Below are positions 1 through 11,796 of a stretch of 64,000 nucleotides of DNA, piece after piece (the first letter of the stretch is position 1; each line of letters begins with the position of its first letter). The position numbers were made by a program, and so were the translations under genes. The stretch is taken from NCBI GenBank assembly GCA_949775045.1, contig OX459106.1:4893384-4957383 (forward strand), given 5' to 3'. The notes beneath the pieces were generated by a model that ran no database searches, had not been told where the DNA came from, and was given only the letters and a program-made list of their open reading frames with translations. This DNA comes from Metridium senile (lineage: Eukaryota > Cnidaria > Anthozoa > Actiniaria > Metridiidae).

Positions 1-168
1 ATTTTAGATATCACTAAAACCTCATACAATAATTGTTTATAACAATACCTGTTACTGAAGATATATTTCTATCAAAAAATATTATTATGTTTATGAGATA
101 AAAAGAGCTATGTCAACCGAGTAAAAGAAAATAATAACTATAGGTTGATAAAAAAAACTTATTATGCT

Positions 169-468
169 ATTATAAAATAACTATTTGAAATTACGTATTT
201 TCATTGGTTGAGGCGCGTGCTTTATGAGAGCACACAGCACGCGCGTTTGCATGTTGATAAATTTGTATTTTATAAAAGAAATAAAAAACTTGGTTTCTGT
301 GCTGTATGCAGTTATAAAGCACTTGGGGATTGTCAGAACACTCGAGAAGTGTTGAGAAGCACTCCGCTTCGCATCGTACCTCTCTTACACTTTTCTCGTG
401 TTCTGACAACTCCGTGTGCTCTATAACTGCACACAGCACGCGCGCGCGTTTTCTATTTTCTCAATATC
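169..468. mobile_element. Palindromic non-autonomous element, copy near-identical to 11871-12160
   Basis: Starts with TATAAAATAACTATTTGAAA, then ATTGGTTGAGGCGCGTGCT and a small CGTGCT/AGCACG hairpin, followed by a long imperfect hairpin with arms around GTTATAAAGCACTTGGGG and the matching GTGCTCTATAACTGC. The same structure recurs beside gene B's 3' end. It lies in gene A's intron 7. Open frames across it are by-products of the palindrome. Confidence 0.7.
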
Positions 469-501
469 GGTGATGATGATCACAATGAAATCTAGTCATA
501 C

Positions 502-3500
502 TTGTTTGGTATGTAAGTTCCAGTTTTTCCAACAAAGCGGTACCATCCCAATAGCTTATTGTCACAAAGAAGCACTTTTCCTCGGGGACGACTTTGGCGA
601 CGAGTTATATCGTCGATGCTCTTATAGTTGTTGCATTGTTGAGGCACTAGAGAGCAATAAGGGTTTACATTAAAATATTTGTTATGTATAGTTTAATAAA
701 CGAGTAGGAGTGGTTTATCAGAATTTAAAACCACAGGGCAAAGCCAAGTGGATCTCGACCTGATTAAACACGATCAGCTTTCAGCTCGTGCTTTTTGACA
801 TTTTCACCATTTTCTCGTGTTTTCAACTGTGCATCGTGCAGTTATCAGAGTATAAACCACGGATGAGCCTTGGTTATTTGGTAAATACTTATAAATGTCA
901 TTACGGATATTTTTTATATGCAGCCCAGGCTCTTAACTTTAAGCAAATCCTTTAAGATGGTTTTCACTTGCGACGCAACGCAAGCGCAAACGCAAAAACA
1001 AGGGTTAATTCCATAGTGAAAACGAGACGTGAATAAGCGCAAGCGCAAACACTATTTAAGCTAGTTGTCACTAACGACGTGACGCAAGCCGCAAGCGCAA
1101 ACACAAGGGTTAATTTTAGAGTGAAAACGAGACGTGACAAACAAACTATTCACTAGTGCATGCTACGCGCAAGCAAAACCGCAAGAACAATTTTTGATTT
1201 CTAACGCTTGCGTATGAACTGCACCAAACGGTTTTCACGACGAAATAAGGTCTCTTGCGCTTGCACTTGCGAGGTTTGCGTCGTTAGTGAAAACCAGGCT
1301 TTAGTGACTAGCTTTTTAAGTAAGGCATATTATTGATATAAATAGATATATTCACATTGACGTGTTGATATTGCGGGAATTTCTGCCGTAACTTTGCATT
1401 TTTGTTGGGGAAACGGGTGATGGAGAAAGCGAAATTACGTCAAAAATCGTCGAAATATTATAGGGCTTTCAAAGTTTGCATACTTTTTATATCATATACG
1501 AAAGCCGCATTCAATAATTGTTTTATTATTCATTCAAGATCGATATTTGTATCGATCCAATTATTATATATCCAAATCGGCACTTCTTGAATGTTAGTTT
1601 ATTACATCGAAACTGACAAAAATGATTATTTTCCTATAAAAAAGACGTAACGATATATTGCACAGCCTTTTGTTGATTTTTTTGGGGTGTTTCCCGCTAT
1701 CAGTATGTGTGTGACGTAAGTCGTCCAATATTTTTTTTCGTTATTGGACGATTGACGTCATCCGTCCAATATTTTTTTGTCTTCTATTATTGGACGATTG
1801 ACGTATTTTTTCAAAATTTGGTAATTAGCTTTACTGGGCAAAATCGACAAATAAGAAACGGGGAAATATTTTGAATGAATATTAACAACACATCAATCCG
1901 TAAATAATAATTTGTAGATTTGAAATGTCGCTAATTTTCCTTTTTTTAAAGGTTAGGGCCTGGGATGCCAGTCAAAATGTCTGCATTTAATAGTGTAAAT
2001 GTTACTGTAATTCTCGATTAAAATTTGCTATATATCAATTTGTCTTCCAAATTGAATTAATGTCGCATCTCACCTGTACTGTTCCGAATCCATTGCAAAT
2101 TACCAAAATCTATTGTTTGAATTCATTTGCATTAGATTCGGCAAATGTGAGAGATTCGACGTTTGAAATAGGCCTGTATGTTAAAATAAGAAACTAAACC
2201 ACTAATGCTATAAATATCATTACAATTATTATATTATGTCATCTTAAACATTATTCGCTGCAAATCTCAATTAAATTTTGGGATGTGTTTGTCTGCCTAA
2301 ACGACGCATCTCACATTTAGTTGCAATTGCATCTCGAATCTAGTGCAAATTACCGAAATCTATTGTTTGAATTCATTTACATTAGATTCGGCAAATGTAA
2401 GATTCGACGTTTGAACTAGGCTTGTATGTTAAAAAAAGAACTTACATTTTCTGCCGCCGCAAGAGTGGCCACAGGTTTTTTTACAATAGACGCGACCAAC
2501 GTTCTGGTTACATGCTTTGTATGTGTATTTCACTTTACGACAGCTCAAAGACGACAGCTTGTCAATACAGGCTAGAGAAACAAACAAACACACAAAATGA
2601 AAGGCATTTTAAATCAATACTATTCAAGTGGTGCTGTAAAATAAATTTTAAAATTTTAAAGATACATGTACACTATGAAATATTCAATGAAGTAATTCAT
2701 AATCAAATATGGTTGGTTTAGTGGATATATAAAAAAATAAAATGACTTACTGCAAATATTAACACAGAATCTTGCAATGGCTCTGTTGCTACAGTAACCA
2801 TATCTCTTGAGGATCAGACAGCTTTGACGGCTCAGTTGAGGGACTCGTCGTTTTACTTGCTCAACCTCATCTTTAAACTCTGAAAATTGAATGAAATGAT
2901 AGTTAATAAATACATGAATGAATAAATATAATATTAATGATTTCACTTGAACTCTCTGATTTCAAACAATTTCTCCTGCACTTTTACTAATCTTCTTTCC
3001 ATTAATGAGGCTTATTTTTACAAGACTATTGGATTATAATTTGATTGTTTATTTGATTAATTAGTCAATCTATGTATCTGTCATGTCGCGTATAGTCCCC
3101 CATGATGCTTTGGGAACGAACACAGGAAGCCCAAAGTAGAATTGTTTAGCCTCCTCTGTTGATTTTATAACTAGCCCGACTTCATGCTCTTAGAGCGTCT
3201 AGTTTTAACATATATTCTTGCAGATCTTTGCTATTCTTTCACAACTCATTGAATCTGTTATGATAAGATAAATACGAGTAAACACAGTAAACGTGCCAAC
3301 ATAAATTGCCTCCGCGAGGCTATCTTTACATCACATAATATCCTTTACACGGGTAACCCAGAACACCTATAACAGAATCAATCAAATCTACCTTCGGGGA
3401 TGTCTTCATCGGATTCATTCTTTTCTTCTAAACGAAACATAAAAGATTGTTAATGTTAATACTTCTAAATAAACCATGCTTTTGATTTTGCCTTGTTAGT

Positions 3501-5093
3501 CTGTTTTGACTGGATGTTCTTGTTTTGCAAATTTCCCAAAACAAAGCCGATCTAGCGTGATAGTGTCCAAATATGATTCATTTTTTTAATATTAAAAACC
3601 GTGAGTTATCGAGTTTAATAATGCTTTGCCATAAAATTATAAAATGATAAAAAATGCCATTTCAAATTAAACCAATTAGAAAAGAAGTAATATTCTTATC
3701 AAAGATATGTCTGTTGTTCTGTTGTAATCTCAACCTGTTCAGAGAAAGAAAAATTTCTCTCGCGCTAATCATGCAAAGTCTTTTGTTACTTCTCACCTAC
3801 AATACCATATTGGTCTCAAGATTGCTATTGGACTCAAGATTGCATACGCTAACTTTGATACGTTTTAATAAAAAAATAATAACATGTCGTGTGTACCTTC
3901 CTTAATCTCTACCTCATCTCCGGTTGAGCCTGGTGGGTCTTAAATGAATATCATAAAATGATCATTAGAAATCATGTAATTTCCATGTACTTTTCACATG
4001 GCGTTACAAAGATAAACAAGAGATTTTCGAATTGATTTCAGGCTTGAACTTTAAGTTAAAAACTCACCACCTTCTACAGGCTTCTCTTCTGGCAAGTCTG
4101 CAACTAAAACGGAAATTGTTACAAATGTTAAACAATATTAAATAATATTGAAGAAAAAAAGATGAAGAGGTAATGGAAAGCCAAGTGGAAGAAACAAAGT
4201 AAAAGAAACAGGTTTTGAAGAATATGGGTACATAAAATAAAGACAAGAAACAAGTTAACACAACAGCTGGCTAATGAAACTGAAATTTGAACTGGCAAAA
4301 ATAAATACATCTGATCGAAGTTGACACAATGTTGACAATTAAATAGAATAGAGGAATAAAAGACATGAAATAACTACGTCAATATTATGTACAAGAACAA
4401 CAATATAAGTCCGCCAAGGGCAGCAGGAAAAACTACCGAGGAAAGTAGAAATGGAAGAAGAAGAAGAAGGAGAAGGAGAAGGAGAAGGAGAAGGAGAAGG
4501 AGAAGGAGAAGGAGAAGGAGAAGGAGAAGGAGAAGGAGAAGGAGAAGGAGAAGGAGAAGGAGAAGGAGAAGGAGAAGGAGAAGGAGAAGGAGAAGGAGAA
4601 GGAGAAGGAGAAGGAGAAGGAGAAGGAGAAGGAGAAGGAGAAGGAGAAGGAGAAGGAGAAGGAGAAGGAGAAGGAGAAGGAGAAGGAAAAGGAGAAGGTG
4701 AAGGAGAAGGAGAAGGAGAAGGAGAAGGAGAAGGAGAAGGAGAAGGAGAAGGAGAAGGAGAAGGAGAAGGAGAAGGAGAAGGAGAAGGAGAAGGAGAAGG
4801 AGAAGGAGAAGGAGAAGGAGAAGAGATAGACGAAGAATATGAGCAATAAAATAATGAAGATAAACCACAAAATCAAGAACAAGAACAAGAAACAGAACAA
4901 GAAGTAGAAAAACAGTAAGGCGAATTACCAGGACTGCATTTCTTAGTTGTTTATAAAAGCAGATTGTAGAACTTGATAATGTCTAATTCTCCTTACCATT
5001 GTCAGTCTCTGCGTTCTTTATTTCTTCTTCTGCCAAACATGGAACTACCACCAAGGTTGCAAGAAAGAGTGCTGCAATCAGATAAAGCTTCAT
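502..5093 (-). CDS. Gene A: secreted ShKT-like / D8C (uromodulin-type) protein, 3' end outside window
   Basis: Exons read on the minus strand: 4997-5093, 4068-4103, 3897-3938, 3392-3427, 2751-2879, 2446-2571, 502-646; the last D8C exon must lie left of position 1. All junctions have GT/AG and stay in frame (about 204 residues visible). Exon 1 gives a signal peptide (MKLYLIAALF...PCLA) followed by EEE; exons 2-4 are 12-14 residue acidic pieces (for example VADLPEEKPVEG, EEKNESDEDIPE). Exon 5 has a VKRR site then four cysteines (C-x8-C-x8-C-x3-C); exon 6 is a ShKT domain (CIDK...C...C...YCKKTC). Exon 7 is the first half of a D8C domain (CDNKLLGWYRF, TGTYIP). Exon 3 was found only in this copy. 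Function is inferred only as extracellular; ShKT modules occur in both peptides and enzymes, so no activity is claimed. Exon 7 ends in AA before GT, weaker than the AG of its paralogs. Confidence 0.8.
700..900. repeat. Degenerate hairpin element of the GAGCTGAAAGC-apex group
   Basis: Contains CAGCTTTCAGCTCGTG at the apex and the words GTGCAGTTATCAGAGTATAAACC and GGTTTATCAG on its sides (each shorter part is shared with the hairpin at 21640-21785). Part of gene A intron 6. Confidence 0.5.
958..1295. mobile_element. MITE with TIR TGGTTTTCACT..CGACGCAA and GCAAGCGCAA subrepeats
   Basis: Left TIR 958-978 and right TIR 1275-1295 are inverted copies differing at two positions. The interior is built from repeated GACGCAAGCGCAA-like units and a repeated GTGAAAACGAGACGTGA motif. 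Sits in gene A intron 6; no coding capacity. Confidence 0.7.
1310..2445. repeat. Gene A intron 6 proximal part: small inverted repeats and an internal tandem duplication
   Basis: At 1725-1805 there are inverted CGTCCAATA / TATTGGACG units joined to GACGTCA. About 2060-2190 and 2305-2445 are two diverged direct copies of the sequence next to the ShKT exon 2 donor (shared GCATCTCAC, ATTAGATTCGGCAAATGT, GATTCGACGTTTGAA). Related sequence is found after ShKT exon 2 of genes B and C. No further exon seen. Confidence 0.5.
4454..4824. repeat. (GGAGAA)n hexanucleotide array, about 370 bp, in gene A intron 1
   Basis: Nearly perfect GGAGAA repeat with only a few substitutions near 4686-4699. All purines are on the plus strand, so the template of gene A is purine-only here. 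Repetitive GE, R or L/FS open frames through it are artefacts. Confidence 0.95.
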
Positions 5094-5139
5094 AGTGTCG
5101 TCTCTTCGCAATCAATCCTCAGCTTAGAAGTAAGTTACT

Positions 5140-5180
5140 TGGTCTGCATCCCTATATATATATGATCTAATTAGCATACT
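5140..5180 (-). promoter_or_regulatory. Gene A core promoter (TATA region)
   Basis: On the minus strand GCTAATTAGATCATATATAT lies about 60 bp before the ATG at 5093. The same CTAATTAGATCATATA block is at the same distance before genes B and C, which is the main evidence for function. Gene A has ATATATATA where B and C have ATATAAATATA. Confidence 0.65.
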
Positions 5181-5658
5181 GATGATCAAAATCAATTCTC
5201 AGGTATATTATTTTTAGAAATATAGCACACTACACTTATGAGTGTTATATTTCAAATTTTCCTGTTTCCAATGAGCCGTAGCTAAAATTGATATTTTTAG
5301 ATATTAATTGAGCTGTTAGCAAAATATCTTACAGAATGTAGAATGTGCTTCTATTCATTGCAGGACACATTAACGAATTAGAATATTAAACTAGAATAAA
5401 TAACACTTAGATAGGCAATCTACAAATAGTTGTATAATTATTTTTATGGCAATAGTTGCCCTTTTAATTTATTATTAAATATCAATTAAATTTAAGCAGT
5501 TTTATTCACTTCCTCTCTAGCTTATTCATTCATTACGATCATTTATTGATTCATTAGCACTCGCATCCACTCATTTATATATTTAATACCTTTTCCATTC
5601 ATTCACATATTCACATAACCATTGTATTTTATTTCTTCAAACTGCTTCACAATTATTC
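5181..5658. other. Upstream flank of gene A, no gene seen
   Basis: AT-rich. It aligns by eye with 49310-49800 upstream of gene C (shared AAAATTGATATTTTTAGA and TAAGCAGTTTTATTCACTTC), so it belongs to the duplicated unit. No open frame of interest. Confidence 0.6.
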
Positions 5659-7441
5659 ACAATTATTATTAACTGTTAATATATATTGCCATTTATTTTG
5701 TTTATAGGTATTAGTTTCATTGTATATTAGTAATTAATTTAAGTCTTAAGGAGAGTTGTAATGTTATCATTGCATATATACTATGCTTCGTAACTGTTGA
5801 CATATTTTAAACAACTTCCTTTTAGAGCTCAACTTGGATCAACATTTTTCAATTACAATACTTCATTTTGCTGAAACTTTGTTCTAACTACATATATGAC
5901 TACAGGACATTAAACGAGTCATATGATAACCGGATGGTTTGCTTTATTCTAAACATTTTAAATCGAATTATTATTATATATTTACGACTCTTTAACAATG
6001 CGAATGACGTCACCCACTCCAAACATTCAGATCCATTGAATTCTTTAAATATATCATTGTAAATGTTCTAGATCTACAATATGGGAAATTGTCTAAGAAA
6101 ATCATTGCCCTAAAAACATTAAAAAGCTTCTTCTCACAAACTTTTATTATGTAAAAGAAATGTTATATTTTAATTAACTAGTTATGAAGAAAGGTATAGA
6201 GCTACTTGAGCGTATGCTTTCACATGAATAATTTTGATGCAATTTGCCTTTCAAAGCTATTTTAATTGCGAACAGTCCTTACATCGTCACAAAAAAATGA
6301 GGCTGATGTTTGAATTGTTAACTAGGCCTTGCTTGATTTCATTGTCACGTGGACAGGACAAGATTTACTGTAGAAAGAAATTGAAGCTGGATTCGCATTA
6401 GTGCATTGATTATAATGGCTGTAGCCAAACTCAAATATTCAACTTGAGTTAGACGTACCTTAGTTTAGTGACATATAATTGAAGTTATGTTTTAGTCTAT
6501 ATAATTAACAAACAACTATATGGTCACATGTACGAGCTTTACTGGACTGGACGCACATACGTGTTTATTTCGTCAATGTCATCTAATTTGTGTCCTCGTG
6601 ACACATATAATAATCAAATCACAGTAGTTGCTTTATTTGCAACAGAGCCGTAAAACTATGGGTTGCAGCTCAGTTTAACTTCTGTTTAATTCGATTGTTT
6701 TACTGTAACAACGAATTTAGCAGCTAACTACAATTTATGATCAGAAGATAGGTCATATTTGTTATGACATTAATAATTGTTAAATTTAGATAAACTCAGG
6801 TTAAACCTCTAAGTGTTGTTAGAGCCAATATCATAAACGGAAAACACTAAATTTGCAAAACGAATCGAATCGAAATAGATGCATTATTCCTGTACGGGAG
6901 TCCATTTAGAACTGTCCGGTGTTACTTTATAATATTCGAAAAATCACTGCATTGACGAGAAGGAATAGATGTTATTCCGTATTAATCGGCCTGATAAAGA
7001 CGTGAGTTAAAACATTCCCTAGTGGAACAAATATATCATGAGAATTGCGAGAATAATGAATTAAATTTATCCTGAAAATTGCGAAAAAGATGTTGAATTA
7101 TTAGTCCGCAATACCAAAGGAACTAATGTCAACTTAATTAAATATATTTTATTTTAGTGGACACATTAACTGGTTTTATTCGAGTTCTAGTATTGGAATT
7201 TAACATTTTCTTGTTAAAAATATACTTGGCTATTTTAATCACTTTAAAAGGTTCTCGACTCTGTTACCGTCGTTGATTTTGAAGTACTGATGACGTAAGT
7301 CGGATTGACGTAGGTGTATTTTATAGCTCTTATAATCGCTTCCTTTAACCATAGTAAATAATAATAATACTCAACGTATATATAACAATAATACTCAACG
7401 ACGCCAGAAACGTTCAAAGAACATTCCAGCACGTGCGCAAT
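5659..7441. repeat. Upstream segment, tandem copy 1
   Basis: Direct repeat of 7448-9945 with a few percent differences; both contain TTGTTAACTAGGCCTTGCTT, TTGCAGCTCAGTTTAACTTC and AACGGAAAACCAC or close variants. A third, more diverged copy is at about 49950-51345. No protein-coding frame is conserved between copies, so it is a duplicated non-coding upstream region. Confidence 0.85.
7221..7360 (-). promoter_or_regulatory. Conserved upstream box with two CRE-like sites (gene A, proximal)
   Basis: Contains TGATGACGTAAG and TTGACGTA about 15 bp apart, plus TATTTTAATCAC and CGCTTCCTTTAACCATAG. The block recurs at 9799-9939, 36735-36861, 52929-53070, 53459-53598 and partly 59525-59625, always upstream of an array gene. 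TGACGTAA is the CREB/ATF class site; use here is inferred. Confidence 0.45.
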
Positions 7442-8284
7442 TATTAACAATTATTATTAACTGTTAATATATATTGCCATTCATTTTGTTTATAGGTATT
7501 AGTTTCATTGTATATTAGTGATTAATTTAAGTCTTAAGTAGAGTTGTAATGTTATCATTACATATATACTATGCTTCGTAACTGTGAACAAAGCCTATTT
7601 TAAACAACTTCCTTTTAGAGCTCAACTTGGATCAACATTTTTCAATACTTCATTTTGCTGAAACTTTGTTATAACTACATATATAACTACAGGACATTAA
7701 AAGAGTCATATGATAACCGGATGGTTTGTTTTATTCTAAACATTTTAAATCGAATTATTATTATATATTTACGACTCTTTAATTAACAATGCGAATGACG
7801 TCACCCACTCCAAACAATCAGATCCATATTGAATTATTTAAATATATCATTGTAAATGTTCTAGATGTACAATATGGGAAATTGTCTAAGAAAATCATTG
7901 CCCTAAAAAAAACATAAAACAGCTTCTTCTCACAAACTTTTATTAGGTAAAAGAAATGTAATATTTTAATTAACTAGTTATGAAGAAATGTATAGAGCTG
8001 ATTGATGAGCTTGAGCGTATGCTTTCACATGAATGATTTTGATGCAATTTGCCTTTCAAAGCTTTTTTAATTGCGAACAGTGCTTACATCGTCACAAAAA
8101 AATGAGGCTGATGTTTGAATTGTTAACTAGGCCTTGCTTGATTTCATTGTCACGTGGACTGGACAAGATTTACTGTAGAAGGAAATTGAAGCTGGATTCG
8201 CATTAGTGCATTGATTATAATGGCTGTAGCCAAACTCAAATATTCAACTTGAGTTAGACGTACCTTAGTTTAGTGATTTATAAT

Positions 8285-9050
8285 AGACCGATCCAAGGTT
8301 ATTGCCGCCATCTTGTAGGGGGTGCAGAACTAGAGTGCTTACACTATGTCCATGAAATAGAATCTAAATAGTTCCTACATAATAGTTTTTATTTAGTGAC
8401 TATTAGTCACTATCACTCAACTGGAACAGCTTAAGTAACAATACACAAGGGAAATCAAATACTCAAAACCATAGAAAGTTAATACTTTATTCATTGTGTA
8501 TTGTTACTAAAGCTGTTCCAGTTGAGTGATAGTCACTAAATAAAAACTATTAGTTAGTAACTATTTAGATTTTATTTCATGGACATAGTGTAAGCACTCT
8601 ACTGGGGCGAGCAGTAAATGTATGTAACTTTGAACTTATATAACTCCACTGGAAATTGCCGAATGTTCAATATAAACATTTCATATCAAAGATACTATGC
8701 ATGGCTATACCTGAGATCAAACTAAGGTTGTTAAATTATGTGAAACGTATGTAAACGGCGATTTCAAATCTCCCTATATTTACTGTGTAATTCTATATCG
8801 CTGAAACACAGTGTTTGTATGTAAATCTAAAATATTGATTACAGAGCCTGTAGCTCGTTTCCCAGCGCTATTTTTTGGATATGTTATAAACAAATGCAAA
8901 ACCTTTGATATACAATTTTAACTTTGAAAATCCAATGAATTGGAAGAAAAATATGTACGTTCAAAGTAGTCCAAAATCACATACATTTACTGCTCGACCC
9001 AGTAGTTCTGCACCCCCTACAAGATGGCGGCAATAACCTTGGATCGGTCT
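8285..9050. mobile_element. 766 bp TIR element with empty site in the sister copy
   Basis: TIRs of about 46 bp start AGACCGATCCAAGG and include GCCGCCATCTTG. Flanks are AT on both sides, and copy 1 has a single AT at the matching site (around 6478), so the target duplication is 2 bp. The interior has a second inverted pair (AACTGGAACAGCTT / AAGCTGTTCCAGTT) and flanking TTACACTATGTCC. No transposase frame. Confidence 0.85.
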
Positions 9051-9798
9051 ATTGAAGTTATGTTTTAGTCTTTATAATTAACAAACAACTATATGGTCAC
9101 ATGTACGAGCTTTACTGGACTGGACGCACATACGTGTTTATTTCATCAATGTCATCTAATTTGTGTCCTCGTGACACATAATAATCAAATCACAGTAATT
9201 GCTTTATTTGCAACAGAACCGTAAAACTATGGGTTGCAGCTCAGTTTAACTTCTGTTTAATTCGATTGTTTTACTGTAACAACGAATTTAGCAGCTAACT
9301 ACAATTTATCATCAGAAGATAGGTCATATTTGTTATGACATTAATAATTGTTAAATTTAGATAAACTTAGGTTAAACCTCTCAGTGTGGTTAGAGCCAAT
9401 ATCATAAACGGAAAACCACTAAATTAGCATAAAGAATCGAAATAGATGTTATATCGCACTATTCCTGTACGGGAGTCCATTTATAACTGTCCGGTGTTAC
9501 TTTATAATATTCAGTCGAAAAATCATTGCATTGACGAGAAGGAACAGATGTTATTCCGTATTAATCGGCCTGATAAAGACGTGAATTAAAACATTCCCTG
9601 GTGGAACAAATTTATCATGAGAATTGCGAGAATTATGAATTAAATTTATCCTGAAAATTGCGAAAAGATGTTGAATTCTTAGTCCGCAATACCAAAGGGA
9701 CTAATGTCAACTTATTTAAATATATTTTATTTTAGTGGACACATTAAATGGTTTTATTCGAGTTCTAGTATTGGAAATAAACATTTTCTTGTTAATAA

Positions 9799-9939
9799 TA
9801 TACTTGGCTATTTTAATCACTTTAAAAGGTTCTCGACTCTGTTACAGCCGTTGATTTTGAAGTACTGATGACGTAAGTCGGATTGACGTAGGTGTATTTT
9901 ATAGCTCTTATAATCGCGTCCTCTAACCATAGTAAATAG
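9799..9939 (-). promoter_or_regulatory. Conserved CRE-like upstream box (gene A, distal copy)
   Basis: Second copy of the box at 7221-7360, carried by the duplicated upstream segment; both TGACGTA sites are kept. Confidence 0.4.
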
Positions 9940-9945
9940 AGTCTT

Positions 9946-11796
9946 TTTTATGCTTTTTTATGTTTATAATGATACTAATGATAGTTCTTTATACAAGTAT
10001 TTCATATATGTTTTTACAATGTATAGCATAGCTGACGTGGCCGTGTTTTTTACATATCAGTGTAATTAAAGATTTTGAAACAACTGGAGCTAGCTCTAGA
10101 AGGAAGTTGTTTAAAATAAAATGTGTTCTAAATTACGAAGCATAATACCTATTTATGATAATATTACATATCCACGTAATACTTAAATTAATCGCTAATA
10201 TACTAAACCAGAATATTCTGGTTATATACGAATAAACAAAATAAACTGCAATAGATATTCAATAGATACAATTCACTACAAGGACGTTGTCCTAACTTTT
10301 CAATTTGTATTTCAGTGCATGGGGAAGGAATTATTTACAAGACAAAAGAAGATCACTCAACTCTTTTTGTTTGCTATCCTTTGGTTACTAAATTAATGGT
10401 TGTTTTTATTGGCATATGTTGACAGTTATTTCTATGTATCAGGATTCCTGTGTTGCGAAGTGTTTGAAAACTAAGTCTCAAAATCATTATTACATTACAT
10501 AAGATAGATAGGCAGTTACTGATGGGCAGTTACTCAATTTGTGTGATTTTTGGGCTTGTTCATAAACCTGCACGACATTTGTTTCTATGTACCGGAATCC
10601 CTGTGTCACCAAGTGTTGACATTTCCCCACTTCCCTCCCCCCAAGCACCGCTTTGGAGGCTCGGATTTCAGCATCCGAGTGGTTTGACAACTTTCTCAGA
10701 GACCGTGTTATGAAATTGTTTTCGAAAATTGAACGTAAGAATGAAAAAGATAGATAGCTACTAAGACAATTTTGTGTGATTTTTTAGGGGATTTGGCCTT
10801 ATGAGACTAAGTGGTTTTCAGACAGGCCGATTTGAGTGTTGACACACGGTGCTGAGGTCGTTTTTGTTCGTGAAGAAAGTCACATTCTCTGACATTGTGC
10901 AGAAAATATTGAATGTTAGTCAATATTAACTCAAGATTCCTGTTTGAAAGTGCTAGATAATATGCTCTAGCGAATACAATTTTGCTGGCACATATTCTGT
11001 TTTTTTTTTTTTGTTACTGGATCGGTCAAGGCGGATCGATTTTCGAACACATTCCGACTAAAATTTCCTAGTCTTTTTCAAAAAAATCAACTCTTTAGTA
11101 CAGCACCCAATGCTATTTAATGATTTGGTGATCGTCAGTCCAAAAAATATAGCCATTGTTTTCACCAGCATCAGAGTTAAAAGAGTAAACAGAAGTCGAT
11201 TTCGATCTAATAAATTATCCGTCATTTTCATAAGAAAAACTTCGTTGATCATGTGATCCTGTTATTCAAAATTGATATTCTCCTTCAGTCATGTGATCCT
11301 GTCAATCAACAGTTGATATTTACATTTTAATTCACTTTGGAGTATTGGTTGTCATGTGATCCTGTCAATCACGAGTTAACACACACACACATAACAAGAC
11401 TTATTAAATTTATTGGACTGTCGTTGTCATGGTGCAATGAGCTCGCTATGAGCGCCTGGGTAACTATTGTGCAATTTGTCCCATTTGTCGCGTAGGAAAA
11501 TGAAAAGTTGAAACCCATTCTAAGCCTTGTCTACCACAGGTTGTTTTTTATGTTACAACATTCTTGCCATAGTAGATACTCTACTCGGTATCTTTTATAT
11601 TGCAATTGCGGTATCGTTTAACCATCTACGACCACTAGTTGGATAGTGTATCGGTAAACCTCACCCCGGGACCAATTGTTGCCTTAGAAACACTGCTAAC
11701 ACACATTATTGCTCATCGTATGAAGGTTAATGACTATAGGGATAAAATCATGATTCTCAATAAGCCACACACACAATATTTGAATGGATCAAATTA
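9946..11796. other. Spacer between genes A and B, no gene seen
   Basis: Short open frames here show no recognisable domain. About 10410-10480 and 10560-10625 share TTTCTATGTA..GGAATTCCTGTGT-like sequence in two diverged copies. At 11247-11370, TCATGTGATCCTGTCAATCA occurs about three times at irregular spacing. 11540-11790 matches the flanks downstream of genes D and E (TTGCAATTGCGGTAT, ACACACAATATTTGAATGG), marking the end of the duplication unit. Confidence 0.5.

Larger units (their letters stand above)
7448..9945. repeat. Upstream segment, tandem copy 2 (carries a 766 bp insertion)
   Basis: Same order as copy 1, interrupted at 8285-9050 by a TIR element absent from copy 1. After removing the insertion the two copies have almost equal length. 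Confidence 0.85.

Noticed and set aside
502..646. Calling the ShKT/D8C proteins toxins
   Set aside because: ShKT modules also occur in many non-toxic secreted proteins and enzymes; the sequence alone does not support a toxic activity.
4374..4900. Long poly-Leu, poly-Arg, Ser-Phe and Gly-Glu open frames
   Set aside because: All are translations of the (GGAGAA)n microsatellite in six frames.
5868..6062. Open frame in upstream copy 1
   Set aside because: Not conserved in copy 2 (7448-9945), which has indels in the same stretch.
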